From: Malaya genurostris | Lineage: Eukaryota > Arthropoda > Insecta > Diptera > Culicidae | Length of the DNA: 64,000 nucleotides | NCBI RefSeq assembly: GCF_030247185.1 | Contig: NC_080571.1 | Coordinates: 351,908,254-351,972,253 of the forward strand | Direction: 5' to 3' | Shown here: positions 1 through 9,985 of the stretch, in pieces | How the letters are laid out: each line of letters opens with the position of its first letter | Numbering within the stretch: position 1 is the first letter of the stretch | Translations under genes and position numbers: made by a program | Notes under the pieces: generated by a model | Told to the model about the DNA's origin: nothing | The model's database searches: none | What the model saw: only the letters and a program-made list of their open reading frames with translations

Positions 1-350
1 TACTATGGGGCGCCTTTTCAAAATTCACTCTGTACAAGAAACGGCAGAACTTAATCGTGAATATCTTTTGTTGTATTTAACGCAATAACTTATTTTTTTC
101 TCCATACCATCGGAAATATGTACAGCAGTTTATGATAAAATTTTCTGTAGTATGAAATAATCACAAATAACTCAAACAGTTTTCTAAACTGTGTGGTATG
201 AACGAGCATTAAGGTAAAATTTAGTGCCAAAATAAGACGAACAAAATTTCCAACCGCAAGAATTGAACGAATCATCGCACAAAGCGTATCGTGCAAAACC
301 GACACATGAAAATACGGAATATTTTTAGTGATTGAGCACAGAGGGCTTAC
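1..350. other. AT-rich window start, no recognised gene
   Basis: The first 25 bases (starting TACTATGGGGCGCC) recur as an exact reverse complement at 22814-22838. A 135-codon open frame on the minus strand (497-90) has a hydrophobic C-terminal half but crosses a repeat element, and I do not recognise its product. Positions 341-350 (GAGGGCTTAC) recur at 2494-2503 and flank the transposon that follows. Confidence 0.5.
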
Positions 351-435
351 AGTCACGTACCCAGAGCCCGGGCCCGAGGGGTCCTGGCACCTCCCGAAAT
401 CAAAAACAGATATATTATTATTTAGAAGGTAAACG

Positions 436-474
436 TAAAGAAATATAATACAATAACAGTTCCAGTGGAAAAGT
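436..474. repeat. Left target-site duplication of the nested LOA-like element
   Basis: This 39-bp stretch, TAAAGAAAT through GGAAAAGT, is repeated at 2336-2374 with one mismatch (A/G near 445/2345). The two copies bracket the retrotransposon at 475-2335 exactly. This is a long but credible non-LTR target-site duplication. Confidence 0.85.
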
Positions 475-2335
475 TTAAAGTGTCTCGACATAGTCAACTT
501 CTTTGTTCATCGCTTCGGCAAGCAGAGATTAGAAAGCTGAGTGTCTGTGGGTGTCCTCAAGGTGGTGTACTATCCCCACTTTTATGGAACCTAGTCGCTG
601 ATGGTTTGTTAAGGAAACTTAATAACCTTGGATTTCCGACTTATGGTTTTGCCGACGATTATCATATATTGATGACCGGTATAAGCATTAACACTCTCTT
701 TGATTAAATGCAGCAAGTCCTGCGATCTGTTGAACAATAGTGTTGTCAGGTTGGATTATCTGTAAATCCGGGCAAAACATCAATGGTGCTTTTCACTCAT
801 CGTAGGATAATTACAGGAGCTCGTCCGTTGCAGTTCTTTGGTTCAGGGGTCACTGTGGTCGATCAAGTTAAATACGTCGGGGTTATTCTTGACTCAAAAC
901 TGAATTGGTCTGCTCACATTGATTTCAAAACACTCAATGTGAGCTATCCTCTTCGTGAGGAATGGTTGACTGGTTGTCTGGAACGACAACTTGATAAATA
1001 CATAGTTTGTTATACGGACGGTTCTCTGTTGAATGGTCGTGCTGGTGCTGGTGTCTACTGTCGTGAAATGAGGCTGGAGCAGTCTCATTCACTTGGTAGA
1101 TACTGTACTGTGTTCGAAGCAGAAATCTATGCGATTCTGTGTTGAATAGAATCGGCACTTCAGCAGAGGATCTGTGGTAAACGAATTTATTTTTGTTCCG
1201 ACAGCCAGGCAGCCTTAAAAGCACTCAGTTCGAATGACTCACGGTCGAATCTAGTGATCGCATGTCGAACTCAAATTGAAGACCTCAGCATTTCACATGC
1301 TGTTTACTTCTTATGGGTACCCGGCCATTCTGGTATTACTGGAAATGAATGGGCTGATGAGTTGACTAGAGCTGATGCAACGAATGATTTCGTTGGTCCT
1401 GAACCAGCTTTACCACTTTCAACTAGTTGGATAAAGCACAAGATTCGTTCTTGGGCTGACTCCAAACATGCCAGCTACTGGCGCATCTTGCAAACTTGCG
1501 CTCAGACAAAAGCATTTCTACCAGATTTAAATCTGAAAATGTCAAAGTGTCTATTGCATTTTTCCAAACATCATTGCAGTATTCTGGTCAGAGCTCTGAC
1601 TGGACATTGCAAACTCAATTATCACATGGCTACTATTCAACGTGCTGAGTATTATTCGTGTGATTTGTGTGAATGCGATTATGGTACTTCATACCATCTG
1701 ATATGTAACTGTCCCGCATTGACGCAACTACGCATCCGGGTTTTTGGTTCTCCATACCTGGTTGAGTCTGTGTATGCGGAGCTACAATTAAAGGATATTC
1801 TCTCGTTTCTCACCCAATGTAGTAAGGAGCTATAGTCAGAAGGGTTCATCGTTCTTCCTGGAGTGAAAGAATCCTTTCTGTATTCACCTTAAATAGGGTT
1901 TAGCAGATTGTTTGGCATCCTTTAGGGAGTACCGAATTTACTTCTGCTCGTACATACTGCGAATCGTTCTGCATTCTTCCGAGTGCAGAGTGGTGTCGTT
2001 TTTATAAGATCTCTAAATCCTCTCGGGGGTTGGATGTTTTATTAACAGCAGACTGTTCGGGACCTCGTAGAGGTTCAGAATTTACTTCTGCTTCCACTAA
2101 ATGTGATCCTCAGCAGATTGTTCAGCATCCCTTAGGGGTGCAGAATTTACTTCTGCTTTTTTGTGTTTTTGTGTCGTCAATTTTTCCCATCCTCCTAGTC
2201 CAACCCTTACCATTTCCTTTCAATCCTTCCCTCTTATATATCGGGAAAATGATGCTAAAAACAAATTTTAGGCAAGGCACAAATCTCCAAATATCAAGGG
2301 AAACGTGCCATTTGAGCCAATTTGTTTTGATTCCT
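475..2335 (+). mobile_element. 5'-truncated LOA-like non-LTR retrotransposon (copy 1)
   Basis: This insertion carries the C-terminal part of a reverse transcriptase, an RNase H domain, a cysteine/histidine knuckle and a 3' UTR. It lies between 39-bp target-site duplications. The 5' end is truncated inside RT. The 3' end terminates in GATTCCT, the same terminus as the copies at 54335-57005 and 53802-53893. The 3' UTR holds three degenerate direct repeats ending in CAGAATTTACTTCTGCT (around 1902-1949, 2048-2095 and 2113-2160). The clade call rests on the GCPQGGVLSPLLW and FADD RT signatures together with RNase H, which is typical of LOA elements such as mosquito Lian. That is family knowledge, not a search result. 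Confidence 0.85.
516..1835 (+). pseudogene. Broken RT / RNase H polyprotein of LOA-like copy 1
   Basis: Translation gives RT motif B (GCPQGGVLSPLLW) and the catalytic FADD box. In-frame stops follow: TAA after TLFD, and TAG in place of the Trp of SVEQW. The frame resumes with RT C-terminal sequence containing YVGVILDSKLNWSAHID. About 450 bp present in the other copy is then missing, so translation jumps to FKTLNVSYPLREEW. RNase H follows: YTDGSLLNGRAGAG, FEAEIYAILC then a stop, CSDSQAALKAL, and WVPGHSGITGNEWADEL, with all four acidic positions visible across the breaks. The C-terminal knuckle reads CDLCECDYGTSYHLICNCP. It is dead because of at least three stops and the deletion. Only this copy has the deletion, so the two copies have independent decay histories. 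Confidence 0.85.
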
Positions 2336-2374
2336 TAAAGAAATGTAATACAATAACAGTTCCAGTGGAAAAGT
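2336..2374. repeat. Right target-site duplication of LOA-like copy 1
   Basis: This is the partner of 436-474, with one mismatch over 39 bp. The host MITE sequence resumes immediately after it and runs to its terminus near 2493. Confidence 0.85.
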
Positions 2375-2699
2375 GGCTACTATTGAAAACACCCGTAAAA
2401 AGCACACCGAGAATTAGCTACATAAGCAATCTTCATTAACATTATTTTTTTATCTTTGGGCCCCTCCCGAAACGAAATCCTGGGTACGGGCCTGAGGGCT
2501 TACGACATGGTTTTCATGCTAATAAACAACAATTATTGAATTTATAACCAAAATGCTCTTATAATTGATTTTCTCGCCTATAGCAAAGTTGTTCATCCTT
2601 TGCTACAGACCAAAATCTTTGGCATTATGACAATACTTTAAAAAACTGAATAATTTTGAAATCTTTTTTGTATGATCAGTTTTATATCATGTACCATAG

Positions 2700-3030
2700 A
2701 TAGAAGTTTTTTGCCTTTCTCTATAGATAGGTATTAGAATTGCTGGAAAACGACTCAGTTCGACGAAATCTAAAAATGTAAAAATGCGGTCATTGACGCA
2801 AATGTCCAGCACTAGGTTGGAAAAATTATCACACCACTAGGTGAATTAAAACAGGTTTTTTTTTTCATAAATACGTTTATACCCAGTATCTCGTTTCGGG
2901 AGGGATCCTCAGATAAAAAAAGTAATGTTTTTGAAGATTACTTGTGTACCTATTCCTCGATGTCTTTTACCGGCGTTTTTAACAGACACAATAAACTTTT
3001 CCACTGGAGCTGTTAATATGGAGTATTCAA
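2700..3030. repeat. Cluster of short dispersed-repeat fragments
   Basis: Four pieces lie end to end. At 2705-2775 is the head of the composite repeat also seen at 4655 and 47320 (TTTGCCTTTCTCTATAGATA, later CGACTCAGTTCG). At 2833-2855 is the CACCACTAGGTG..TTAAAACAGG repeat shared with 5890-5930 and 44485-44545. At 2855-2878 is a poly(T) followed by CATAAATACGTTTA, identical to the 3' end of the I-clade element at 36337. At 2872-3030 is an inverted partial copy of the CTCCCGAAAC TIR element. No coding sequence. Confidence 0.6.
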
Positions 3031-3424
3031 ATAAAATTTGAGACTGTACCCGAGAGAAGGAAGGCCCGATCCCAGAGAACCAACATTATGATCTTTCCGT
3101 CCCATTGAATTCCGTCTATTGTCCAGTAATCATTCTGTTCTCTGGCGTATAATGATGGATTCAGCCAAACATGTACTCGAAGTGCGCTTGCGTTAGTCGT
3201 TCTAGTTCTAAATGAGTATATGCGGGATCCAGCGGCAGAATATCTTTATCATGTGCAGAATCTTGCTTAACTAAGGCATGCTCGCGCACTTTCTCTTACC
3301 GGTCGTCCAGTACAATATTATGTATAATTTTTATTGTCATTTATTTTACCCCGGTTTCATCATCCATTTTATGTGGTTTTGAATCTCTTCTGCCTCGTAG
3401 GACCTGCCACTACATGCTTTATCG
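3031..3424. other. Unassigned non-coding stretch
   Basis: I see no recognisable gene, RNA or element here. Base composition is closer to 45 percent GC than in the neighbouring AT-rich DNA. Confidence 0.4.
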
Positions 3425-3690
3425 CTATAACTTACAAAAAACGAACGCATGTAACGCTCCGTAACGCCTAAGATTCACGAAAAAGTAACGCATGTAACGC
3501 TTCGTAACGCTCCGTAACGCCTTCAACTTACTAAAAAATAACGCATGTAACGCTTCATAAGACCTATAACTTAAAAATAGTAACGCACGTAACGCTTCGT
3601 AATGTCTATGATTCACAGAAAAGTAACGCATGTAACCGCTTCGTAACGCTCCGTAATGTCTTCAACTTACTAAAAAATAACGCATGCAAT
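3425..3690. repeat. GTAACGC tandem repeat
   Basis: Units of roughly 60 bp are built from the submotif GTAACGCATGTAACGCTTCG plus spacer CTTACTAAAAAATAACG or GATTCACGAAAAAGTAACG. About four degenerate units are visible. A 68-codon open frame on the minus strand (MRYFSVNHRHYEALRAL...) is a by-product of the repeat. Confidence 0.8.
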
Positions 3691-4067
3691 AATAATTATA
3701 TCATTTCGTTTTAATTATGTTAAAAGTGAATAATATTCTACTATTTTCCATGATTTTTTGAAGGAAATAGAGATACTTTTAGTTCACACTTGACGAGTGG
3801 ATATTAATAATTTATAGTTTTAGAATCCCTAAAATCCAATATGGCAGCTCTTGGATTTTGGATATTCTTTCAAATTGCTACTCAAATTTGTATTTTCGAC
3901 ACGAGTTTGACGAGTAACTTATTGATATTAATGTCATATTAATTCCTAACTTATATTTATAATCCTAATTTTTCGCTCTCGTGTGTTCCGCCTTACACTG
4001 TTAGAATGCAAGTGAAGCCTTCAAAGTTTACAAATTTTACACAATCAATCAACTAGTACGTATGACT
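3691..4067. other. AT-rich non-coding stretch
   Basis: Nothing recognisable beyond short homopolymer runs. Confidence 0.4.
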
Positions 4068-4165
4068 ATCGATATTCGAAAGTGTGGAAAAAGCACGTCA
4101 GTTTTGTTTAGTATTCACGTCATTCAGTTATGTCTCTGACATTACCCACGCCAAATCGTCCAGAA
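4068..4165 (-). repeat. Dispersed repeat, family Z, copy 1
   Basis: The reverse complement contains GTAATGTCAGAGACATAACT followed by GAATGACGTGAATAC. The same core occurs on the plus strand at 6620-6720 (ending in the same GAATATNNNA-type sequence) and 9070-9160. Non-coding; element type unknown. Confidence 0.65.
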
Positions 4166-4654
4166 ATGCCAAAATTCTGTCACGATCCTCTTTGATTTGC
4201 ATGAAATTTTATCTGTCTGGCAAATAAAGTAATCTTCACTGGTCTGGAGATGTTTTAACTCAAGACAAATTTTTGAAAAGGGCGTATGTGGCTTAAGCCA
4301 GAATATTTTCAAACTACTGTAGCTCAAAATCTACACCTTCTACGAAAATTGTGTCTAAAATGAAGTTGTAAGTAATCAGTTGAACTTTATAACAAATATA
4401 CACTGAAAAAAAAATTCTTCCGATTTTCAAAAAAATTAAATTTTTTTTTCCAGATTCTCAGTTATTTTATCCTCCAAAATACACGTCAAATTACAAGGAA
4501 ACTAATGAATGTTTGAAAAAGTTGGAGAGATGATCGATAAAATGTTTCCCGAAGAAAAACGATAAACAGTTTCTCGAAGATGGTTCCTAAAATGCAGTCA
4601 TATTCGAAATATATGAGAAACAAAATCAAGAAAATTTATATTTCATGAGAATAC
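4166..4654. other. AT-rich non-coding stretch
   Basis: No gene or repeat recognised. The 61-codon minus-strand open frame here shows no family signature. Confidence 0.4.
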
Positions 4655-5540
4655 ATCTTTTTGCCATTCTCATAGAGAAAGGTTATGCAATCGCTTGAAA
4701 ACCCGACAAAAAAAAATTGTGTCATACGCCATTCGACTCAGTTCATCGAGCTGAGGCAATGTCTCTCTCTCTCACCCTCTCTCTCACCCTCTCTCTCACT
4801 CTCACTCTCTCTCACACTCTCTCTTTTTCACTCTCTCTCTCACTTTCTCTATCTCTAACTCTATCTCATTCTCTCTCACACTCTCTCTATTTCCCACTCT
4901 CTCTATCTCTCACTCTCTCTATCTCTCACTCTCTCTCTCTCACTCTCATTCTCTCTATCTCTCACTCTGTCTCTCACTCTCACTCTCTCTATCTCTCACT
5001 CTCTCTCACTCACTCACTCTCTCTCTCACTCTCACTCTCACTCTCTCTCTATGTGTGTGTTAAATGGTCTCTTAGGTTTTCTCGGAGATTTTGACAAACT
5101 AAGATTCGAATAAAAGGTCTCATGGTTCCATACGGAATTCATGAATTTCATCCGGATCCGAATTCCGGTTCCGGAATTATAGGGTAAAGTGTGTTCAATA
5201 TTGTACACCGTCACTTAAACCGGCGAACCAAAAACCGTAGAAAGTTTTCTAAACTGGACTCAAAACCGTTATTCCCTAGCTTAGGGTCAAATGAAAGGTT
5301 TTATGGTCCTACAAAAAATACAGCATATTTTCGAATACAACAAAAATTTAAATCGTCGTTTAGAAGTACGATAGCAAAATTGCATAAAATCTTCGAATTT
5401 TGAATAAAAAACTAGTAGAGTTTGTACGTCATGTTAGTTGGTGGCCGTATGAACCGACTACGATTATACCGGTTCTCGGGTTCCGGTGCCGGAAGTGCAT
5501 ATAACAGTGAACCCACTTCGTTTTCTAATGGATGGCTTAA
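4655..5540 (+). repeat. Composite culicid repeat, copy with a CT-rich core
   Basis: It starts with TTTTTGCCATTCTCATAGAG, then CATTCGACTCAGTTCATCGA, then the microsatellite core, then TTTTCTCGGAGATTTTGACA, then units of the form AAAGGTCTCATGGTTCCATA ... TCCGGATCCGAATTCCGGTT. The same order of modules is seen at 47320-48215 and, inverted, at 44930-46215. The unit around the CCGGTTCCGGAATTA motif recurs tandemly at intervals of roughly 130-170 bp. No coding capacity. The family is recognised from mosquito genomes in general, and its classification is unknown to me. Confidence 0.7.
4757..5061. repeat. CT/CA-rich microsatellite (TCTCTCAC-type)
   Basis: About 300 bp of imperfect CTCTCTCAC/CTCTATCTCTCACT units occupy the place that holds a GT/CA run in sister copies of the composite repeat. 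A 125-codon open frame (MCHTPFDSVHRAEAMSLSLT...) is simply the translation of this low-complexity DNA. Confidence 0.95.
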
Positions 5541-5631
5541 CCAGAGAACTGTTTCATTCTCAATTTTATACTAGTTAATACACACACAATCCCGAAGAGG
5601 AACATTTTGAATAGAATACCTCAGTATTATG

Positions 5632-5880
5632 AAGACTGTCCCAGAAAGTATGGACGCACTTTGCTGTAGTCGTTTTGCCCTGAAGATGAAGTTATAACCT
5701 TCGAATCGTTGGCCTTTAACGAAAAATAAATGTTTTGACGAGAAACCAATTAACCAAAAAGCCATCTCTTTAACAAACAACATTAACTGGTCGCATCCGC
5801 ATCAAATAAATTGAATGATTGTGAACCGTTGCGAAATGGCAGCGGTTTTTGGTTGCGTTCATACTTTCTGGGACAGTCCT
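5632..5880. mobile_element. MITE with ITmD37E-type termini (249 bp)
   Basis: The left end GAAGACTGTCCCAGAAAGTA and the right end (reverse complement AGGACTGTCCCAGAAAGTAT) form imperfect inverted repeats of about 28 bp. Inside the right end, GGCAGCGGTTTTTGGTTGCG is shared with the ITmD37E element ending at 22422 and with the one entering at 63908. The interior has no transposase, so it is an internally deleted, non-autonomous derivative of that family. Confidence 0.8.
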
Positions 5881-5885
5881 TATAT

Positions 5886-5930
5886 GAGAAAAACATCATT
5901 ACACCACTAGATGGATTAAAACAGGTTTTT
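5886..5930 (+). repeat. CACCACTAGATGGATTAAAA dispersed repeat
   Basis: ATCATTACACCACTAGATGG followed by ATTAAAACAGG matches 2833-2855 and, inverted, 44485-44545 (with CCTTTCTCATAT next to it). It is a short conserved piece of an unidentified mosquito repeat. Confidence 0.55.
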
Positions 5931-6129
5931 GTAAATAAGCCTGGGTTCACCATCGCCAAATTTATTATTTTTGAAATTCTTGTAAATTTTGAACAATTTT
6001 TTTTTTTTGACATCAACACAATGTGAGCAGTTGTTTTCGAGATATTTTGAAATTTGAATCAAAGAAAAGTCACACGTATATGAAAATACTAATTTTTTAT
6101 ACATTCAGTGTGCTTTCCCTTGAGCACTA
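5931..6129. other. AT-rich spacer
   Basis: No feature recognised. Two short opposed open frames here are chance frames in AT-rich DNA. Confidence 0.35.
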
Positions 6130-6520
6130 ATAACGTTATTGTGTCACTTTTGAAATCAATGTTAAACGATGTAGATTGAAGGTAAATTTGGCGTCCAGCA
6201 AAACACCAAGATAATTAACATGATTTACTATTTGGAGCGTTTGTCCATCAATTTGATATTGATTTTCAAGAATGGGTGGAACGTTATGGTCTGACAAGCA
6301 ACAAATTTGCCGAGGAGCTGTTGGAGCCGGACACAGTCGTCAATAGATCGAACTACAAGGTACAATTTTAAATCGTCAGCATAAACTAGTCTAAAACCGT
6401 TACTGAGCAGCGAAATAGCATCATTGAAAATCAAAGAAAACAGAAACGGGCCCATATTGCTGCCTTAAGGAGGTACTCCTGACCCATTGGCGAACTGATA
6501 TGCAACGCACGAGCCTAGTT
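6130..6520 (-). pseudogene. Non-LTR reverse transcriptase fragment (YADD box)
   Basis: The minus strand translates as SGVPP-stop-GSNMGPFLFSLIFNDA, then FRLVYADDLKLYLVVRSI, then, after a frameshift, YQIDGQTLQIVNHVNYLGVL and LLDAKFTFNLH. This is the RT motif order B, C (YADD), then the LGV.LD segment. The PQG glutamine codon has become a stop and one frameshift separates the last motif. Only the core of RT remains, about 130 codons, with no endonuclease. It is not from the I-clade or LOA-like elements in this window, whose boxes read LADD and FADD. Confidence 0.75.
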
Positions 6521-6619
6521 TTATTTAACGTTTTTGTGATTTATTATATTGTTTCTCTTTGGTAGAAACATTTTTCTTTGTTTTTTATAGTTATTCTGCT
6601 CTCTGAACAAGAATGAATA

Positions 6620-6720
6620 ATAGAAAAAGCAGGTTGGTAATGTCACAGACATAACTGAAGGACGTGAGTACGAAAAAACTGTCATGCTTTTTCATACTTC
6701 CGAATATGATACAGATCTAA
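6620..6720 (+). repeat. Dispersed repeat, family Z, copy 2
   Basis: GGTAATGTCACAGACATAAC then TGAAGGACGTGAGTACGAAA, followed by a CATACTTCCGAATAT segment; related to 4068-4165 and 9070-9160. Confidence 0.6.
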
Positions 6721-7020
6721 AATCTATATTCTTAAGTTTGTTCCAGAAATCTGATGTTCATATCCTAAATCCGAATAAGGAGCCAATTTCTAATCAAGAA
6801 ATCAGTTCCAGAATCCCGAAATAGAATTCAGTTTCAGATTCATGGTTTAGGATTCGGAAACCGTAATCTGGATCTAAACTCTGAAACTTATTTCTGAAAC
6901 TAAATTCTAAACCTAAAAAAGTTTAGAATTTAGATGGATTATAATCCTAGTTCTGAGTTTAGACCCGAAATTCCAGTTTAATATTTTAGTTCCAAAATCC
7001 AATCCAAAATTCGTCTAGGT
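6721..7020. repeat. Degenerate TTCAGATTC/CTAAATTC minisatellite
   Basis: About 300 bp of loosely repeating octamer-decamer words such as GAATTCAGTTTCAGATTC, AATTTAGA, TCCAGAATC and GATTCGG. No coding sequence. Confidence 0.55.
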
Positions 7021-9069
7021 AAACATTATGCCTGACTACATCAAAACCGTCGTCTGAATTTTTACATCGGCAAGCAATCGTGATGAGTTTTTCTCATTGT
7101 ATCCAAAAGTTTGCGTTATTTAGTGTTATCTCATACTGTTGTAATTGAATCATAAATTGCTGATCATATTTCTGATGGCATGGAGGAAGAATTCTGTTGT
7201 TGCGTTTAGTACAGCTCGAGATATTCACTTTTCAGTAGATTTTGATTTCACTCAAACGACCATGCTACGTTTAATTTGATACTACACTTTTGTAAAAACC
7301 ATTCCGAGATTTCTTCACTAAATAATAGCTTTAATATTGATTTTAACACAAAAAAAATTCGAAATAGAAGCATAACCCAGAAACTAGTTATTTTAGTTTA
7401 AAAGATTTATTTAGACCCGATTTTAACCTAATTGTGGTCTTATCGCCGGGTTTACCCAGAAACTAATAAAATAAGACCAACCATACCGTATGCATCTTAC
7501 GTATGAAATTGAAATTGTTTCCATCGAATATTGCAATATTGATTAGTCAAGCAGTCGCTTACCTGCAAAAGAAAGAGAAATAAAAAAAACATTAATAATG
7601 TTAATGTGCCATAATTTGATTAATTTATTTGCTGGAACAATATACGAAAAATATAGGCTGGCAAAAGTTGCTTTAATAATAGTATAGCAGTTTGAACCTT
7701 AGACTGTGCAGCAGGCCATGCAAACGACTAGCATTGCATCGCCAGCTACGATGGTGTATCGCTTAGTATTTCAAAGTTATTTTGATACCGTGTTGGCCGG
7801 TCGGTTGGTCGGTCGGTATTTCTTTTAGCCGATATAATAAATGTTTTGGTGTATTGTAAGGCGGCAGTCACCGGCAACACATATTTTCTGCGGTCCAACA
7901 TACCACAACACCATAATGATCAAAAGCAACGCCTGCTGCAGTGTAATCAAACAGCGTACATTATTATTTTCGTGTAGTCGTCGGTTGAAGCCAGTAGCTA
8001 GAGTACTCTGCCGATAAATGAACCGTCTCACACTGGTTAGATTGCTATCAGTTCGGCGATAGCAGTGACTTAATGCGACGTAATTCTGCGTACGACTGGA
8101 TTATGACTCGTTTATACGAACAAAAAAAATAGATTGCATCATTTCATTTCATTTTCGTACAGACACTATCACTCTGTTTTGTGAGATCCTCATCAGTAGC
8201 AGAAAAAAATCGGAACCAAAACAGAACCGAAAAAAAAATTACACACCGCACTCCGCGTTTGATTGCTTTTATTCGCGCCTGCTATGATCACTGCCTTTTC
8301 ATTAGCGCGGCAAAGGTTAAACGATCGGAACACTATCGATATCATCAGAGTAGGCGCGATGCTTTGATGCCGCTGATGCTTTGATGACAGGTTTTATCAT
8401 ACCAAACGTATATTTCAACTGATTGCTGTGTGGCAACATAATTAGGAAAATAACAAACAGACTTTCTATGACTTGGTTGATTGGGAATAAGTTTTTTATG
8501 TTCTCCAAAATAAGTGGACTGATTTCGGTGCAATACTACGCGATCAAAAACAATCAATGAATCGTCGAGACCTGAATCTAAAGATAGCTACAAGTAATTG
8601 TATAAACGATTTTACCTCCTAGTTCGGAAGAAATCAATGACGCTTTCACTGCGAACAGTAAATTAGCCGTTTCTCTAACAGTAACAGGCGTCGACAAGAA
8701 GAGCCCCCTAAGCGAAACTTTGTCGGCCTTCTATCTTGCTGACCCTCTGTGACCTTTACCGTGGATGAGCCGCGAGGCAGTAGGCTGTGCTGTCGGTGAA
8801 TTGGTGAATTTGAACAGTACACCAAACCCGAACAGTATGCCTTGCAATCCGAATACAATGCAGTTGTTGTACTGAATACCGAGAATTACGCGTTTCGAGA
8901 CGGAAATTCGGACAAAGAAATTCATGTTTGTGAAATGTTACTATTGTCTGGTTGAGCTGACTAACACCCGTTGTAAATTGTAGCGAAATTGAATTTTTTG
9001 CAAGCAAAATGTTGTTTCCTTATTTTCACATTTCCTGAGATTCGAGCCATTACAACAAAATTGAATTAA
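7021..9069. other. 2-kb stretch without recognised genes
   Basis: AT-rich DNA with several overlapping minus-strand open frames of 60-83 codons around 8317-9007, none with a recognisable motif. GTTGGCCGGTCGGTTGGTCG at 7794-7818 is a short GGTC-type repeat. CCCAGAAACTA recurs at about 7376 and 7452. It could be intron or intergenic DNA. Confidence 0.4.
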
Positions 9070-9165
9070 TTTTGCAATGAAAAAGTGGGCGGATAATGTC
9101 AGAGGCATAACTGGATGATGTGAATACGAATAAAACTTCACACTTCTGAATATCTAAAATCGTTC
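9070..9165 (+). repeat. Dispersed repeat, family Z, copy 3
   Basis: AAAGTGGGCGGATAATGTCA then GAGGCATAACTGGATGATGT and GAATACGAATAAAACTTCAC; related to 4068-4165 (inverted) and 6620-6720. Confidence 0.6.
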
Positions 9166-9712
9166 TCAATAGTTGATATGTTGTGTGAATTGCGCAAGGT
9201 TTCATTTCTTTACTTCCAGAATTGCGACTGTGCAACTATACTAAAGTACGACGAGTTACGACAGATGGCTGGAAATTTCGGAAAATTTTTCGAGTGCTAT
9301 AGCTATAACTTTGAAAAATGAGTGTTTTTGTGATCTTTCACCATTATTTGGAAAAATAATGCGATGAAATGAAAACCATATGTTGGCTACAAGAAATACA
9401 TTTTTGAAAATAAATTCACGCTTTTCATGGAAAATAAACGATTTGAAAGTATTGAATGAAATACAAATTATTTTGCAAAGTTAATTGCAATTCATTTTTA
9501 ATTGAGTAATGTTTACACAACACATCTCATCACCAACATAAACAACCAACGTTATCGAAAGTACATTTCATCATGATACTAATAAGGATATGAGGAACAC
9601 AAAAGATAACTGCTTCCTAAATGTTCGAAACAAAAACTAACAGTGATTTTGACAATAGTTTTGTAGTCCTTCGTCAATAGCCCAAATGACCATTCCTCGT
9701 AGTGTTTCATGT
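9166..9712. other. AT-rich non-coding stretch
   Basis: Nothing recognised. Confidence 0.35.
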
Positions 9713-9965
9713 ACAGGGTGCCAATATTTTGGGATTATTAGAATTGTCTAAAACGCCGAGATCTACTGTCGTCTCGAACAATTCATTTTTGAACAAAAAA
9801 ACCGTCTGGGAATTTTGAGATTTCCGAGATCGTAAATTAATTTTAGATGCCAAATATCTAAAAATTGTTTTGAAGGTGACATGATCTCGATGTTGTATGC
9901 AAATTCTAAGACATTTGGCATGAACAAAATTTAGATTTCTGAGTTCCTGATTCGATATTCTCAAA
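9713..9965. repeat. Left part of an AT-rich repeat split by an I-clade insertion
   Basis: Begins TACAGGGTGCCAATATTTTG and contains words such as TTCTAAGACATTTGGCAT and GAGATTTCCGAGATC. The same words recur to the right of the retrotransposon at 16137-16840 (for example TTCTAAGGCATTTGGCAT near 16674 and TTTCTAAGATATTTGGCATT near 16804), so the two flanks belong to one older repeat. The 85-codon minus-strand open frame here has no recognised function. Confidence 0.55.
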
Positions 9966-9985
9966 AAAAGTTTTTTTTTTTTTTT

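Larger units (their letters stand above)
351..2493. mobile_element. Short TIR transposon (MITE-like), split by a nested retrotransposon
   Basis: Both ends carry related termini: CGTACCCAG at 356-364 and its reverse complement CTGGGTACG at 2480-2488. Both are followed inward by CTCCCGAAA-type sequence. The unit is bounded by a 10-bp direct repeat GAGGGCTTAC (341-350 and 2494-2503), as expected for a target-site duplication. Without the nested insertion it is only about 280 bp and has no coding capacity. A related partial copy lies in inverted orientation at 2872-3030. TIR plus a duplication of 8-10 bp suggests a hAT- or Mutator-type non-autonomous element, but the superfamily is inference. Confidence 0.6.

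Noticed and set aside
4717..5094. 125-codon Ser/Leu-rich frame
   Set aside because: Translation of a CT-rich microsatellite within a dispersed repeat.
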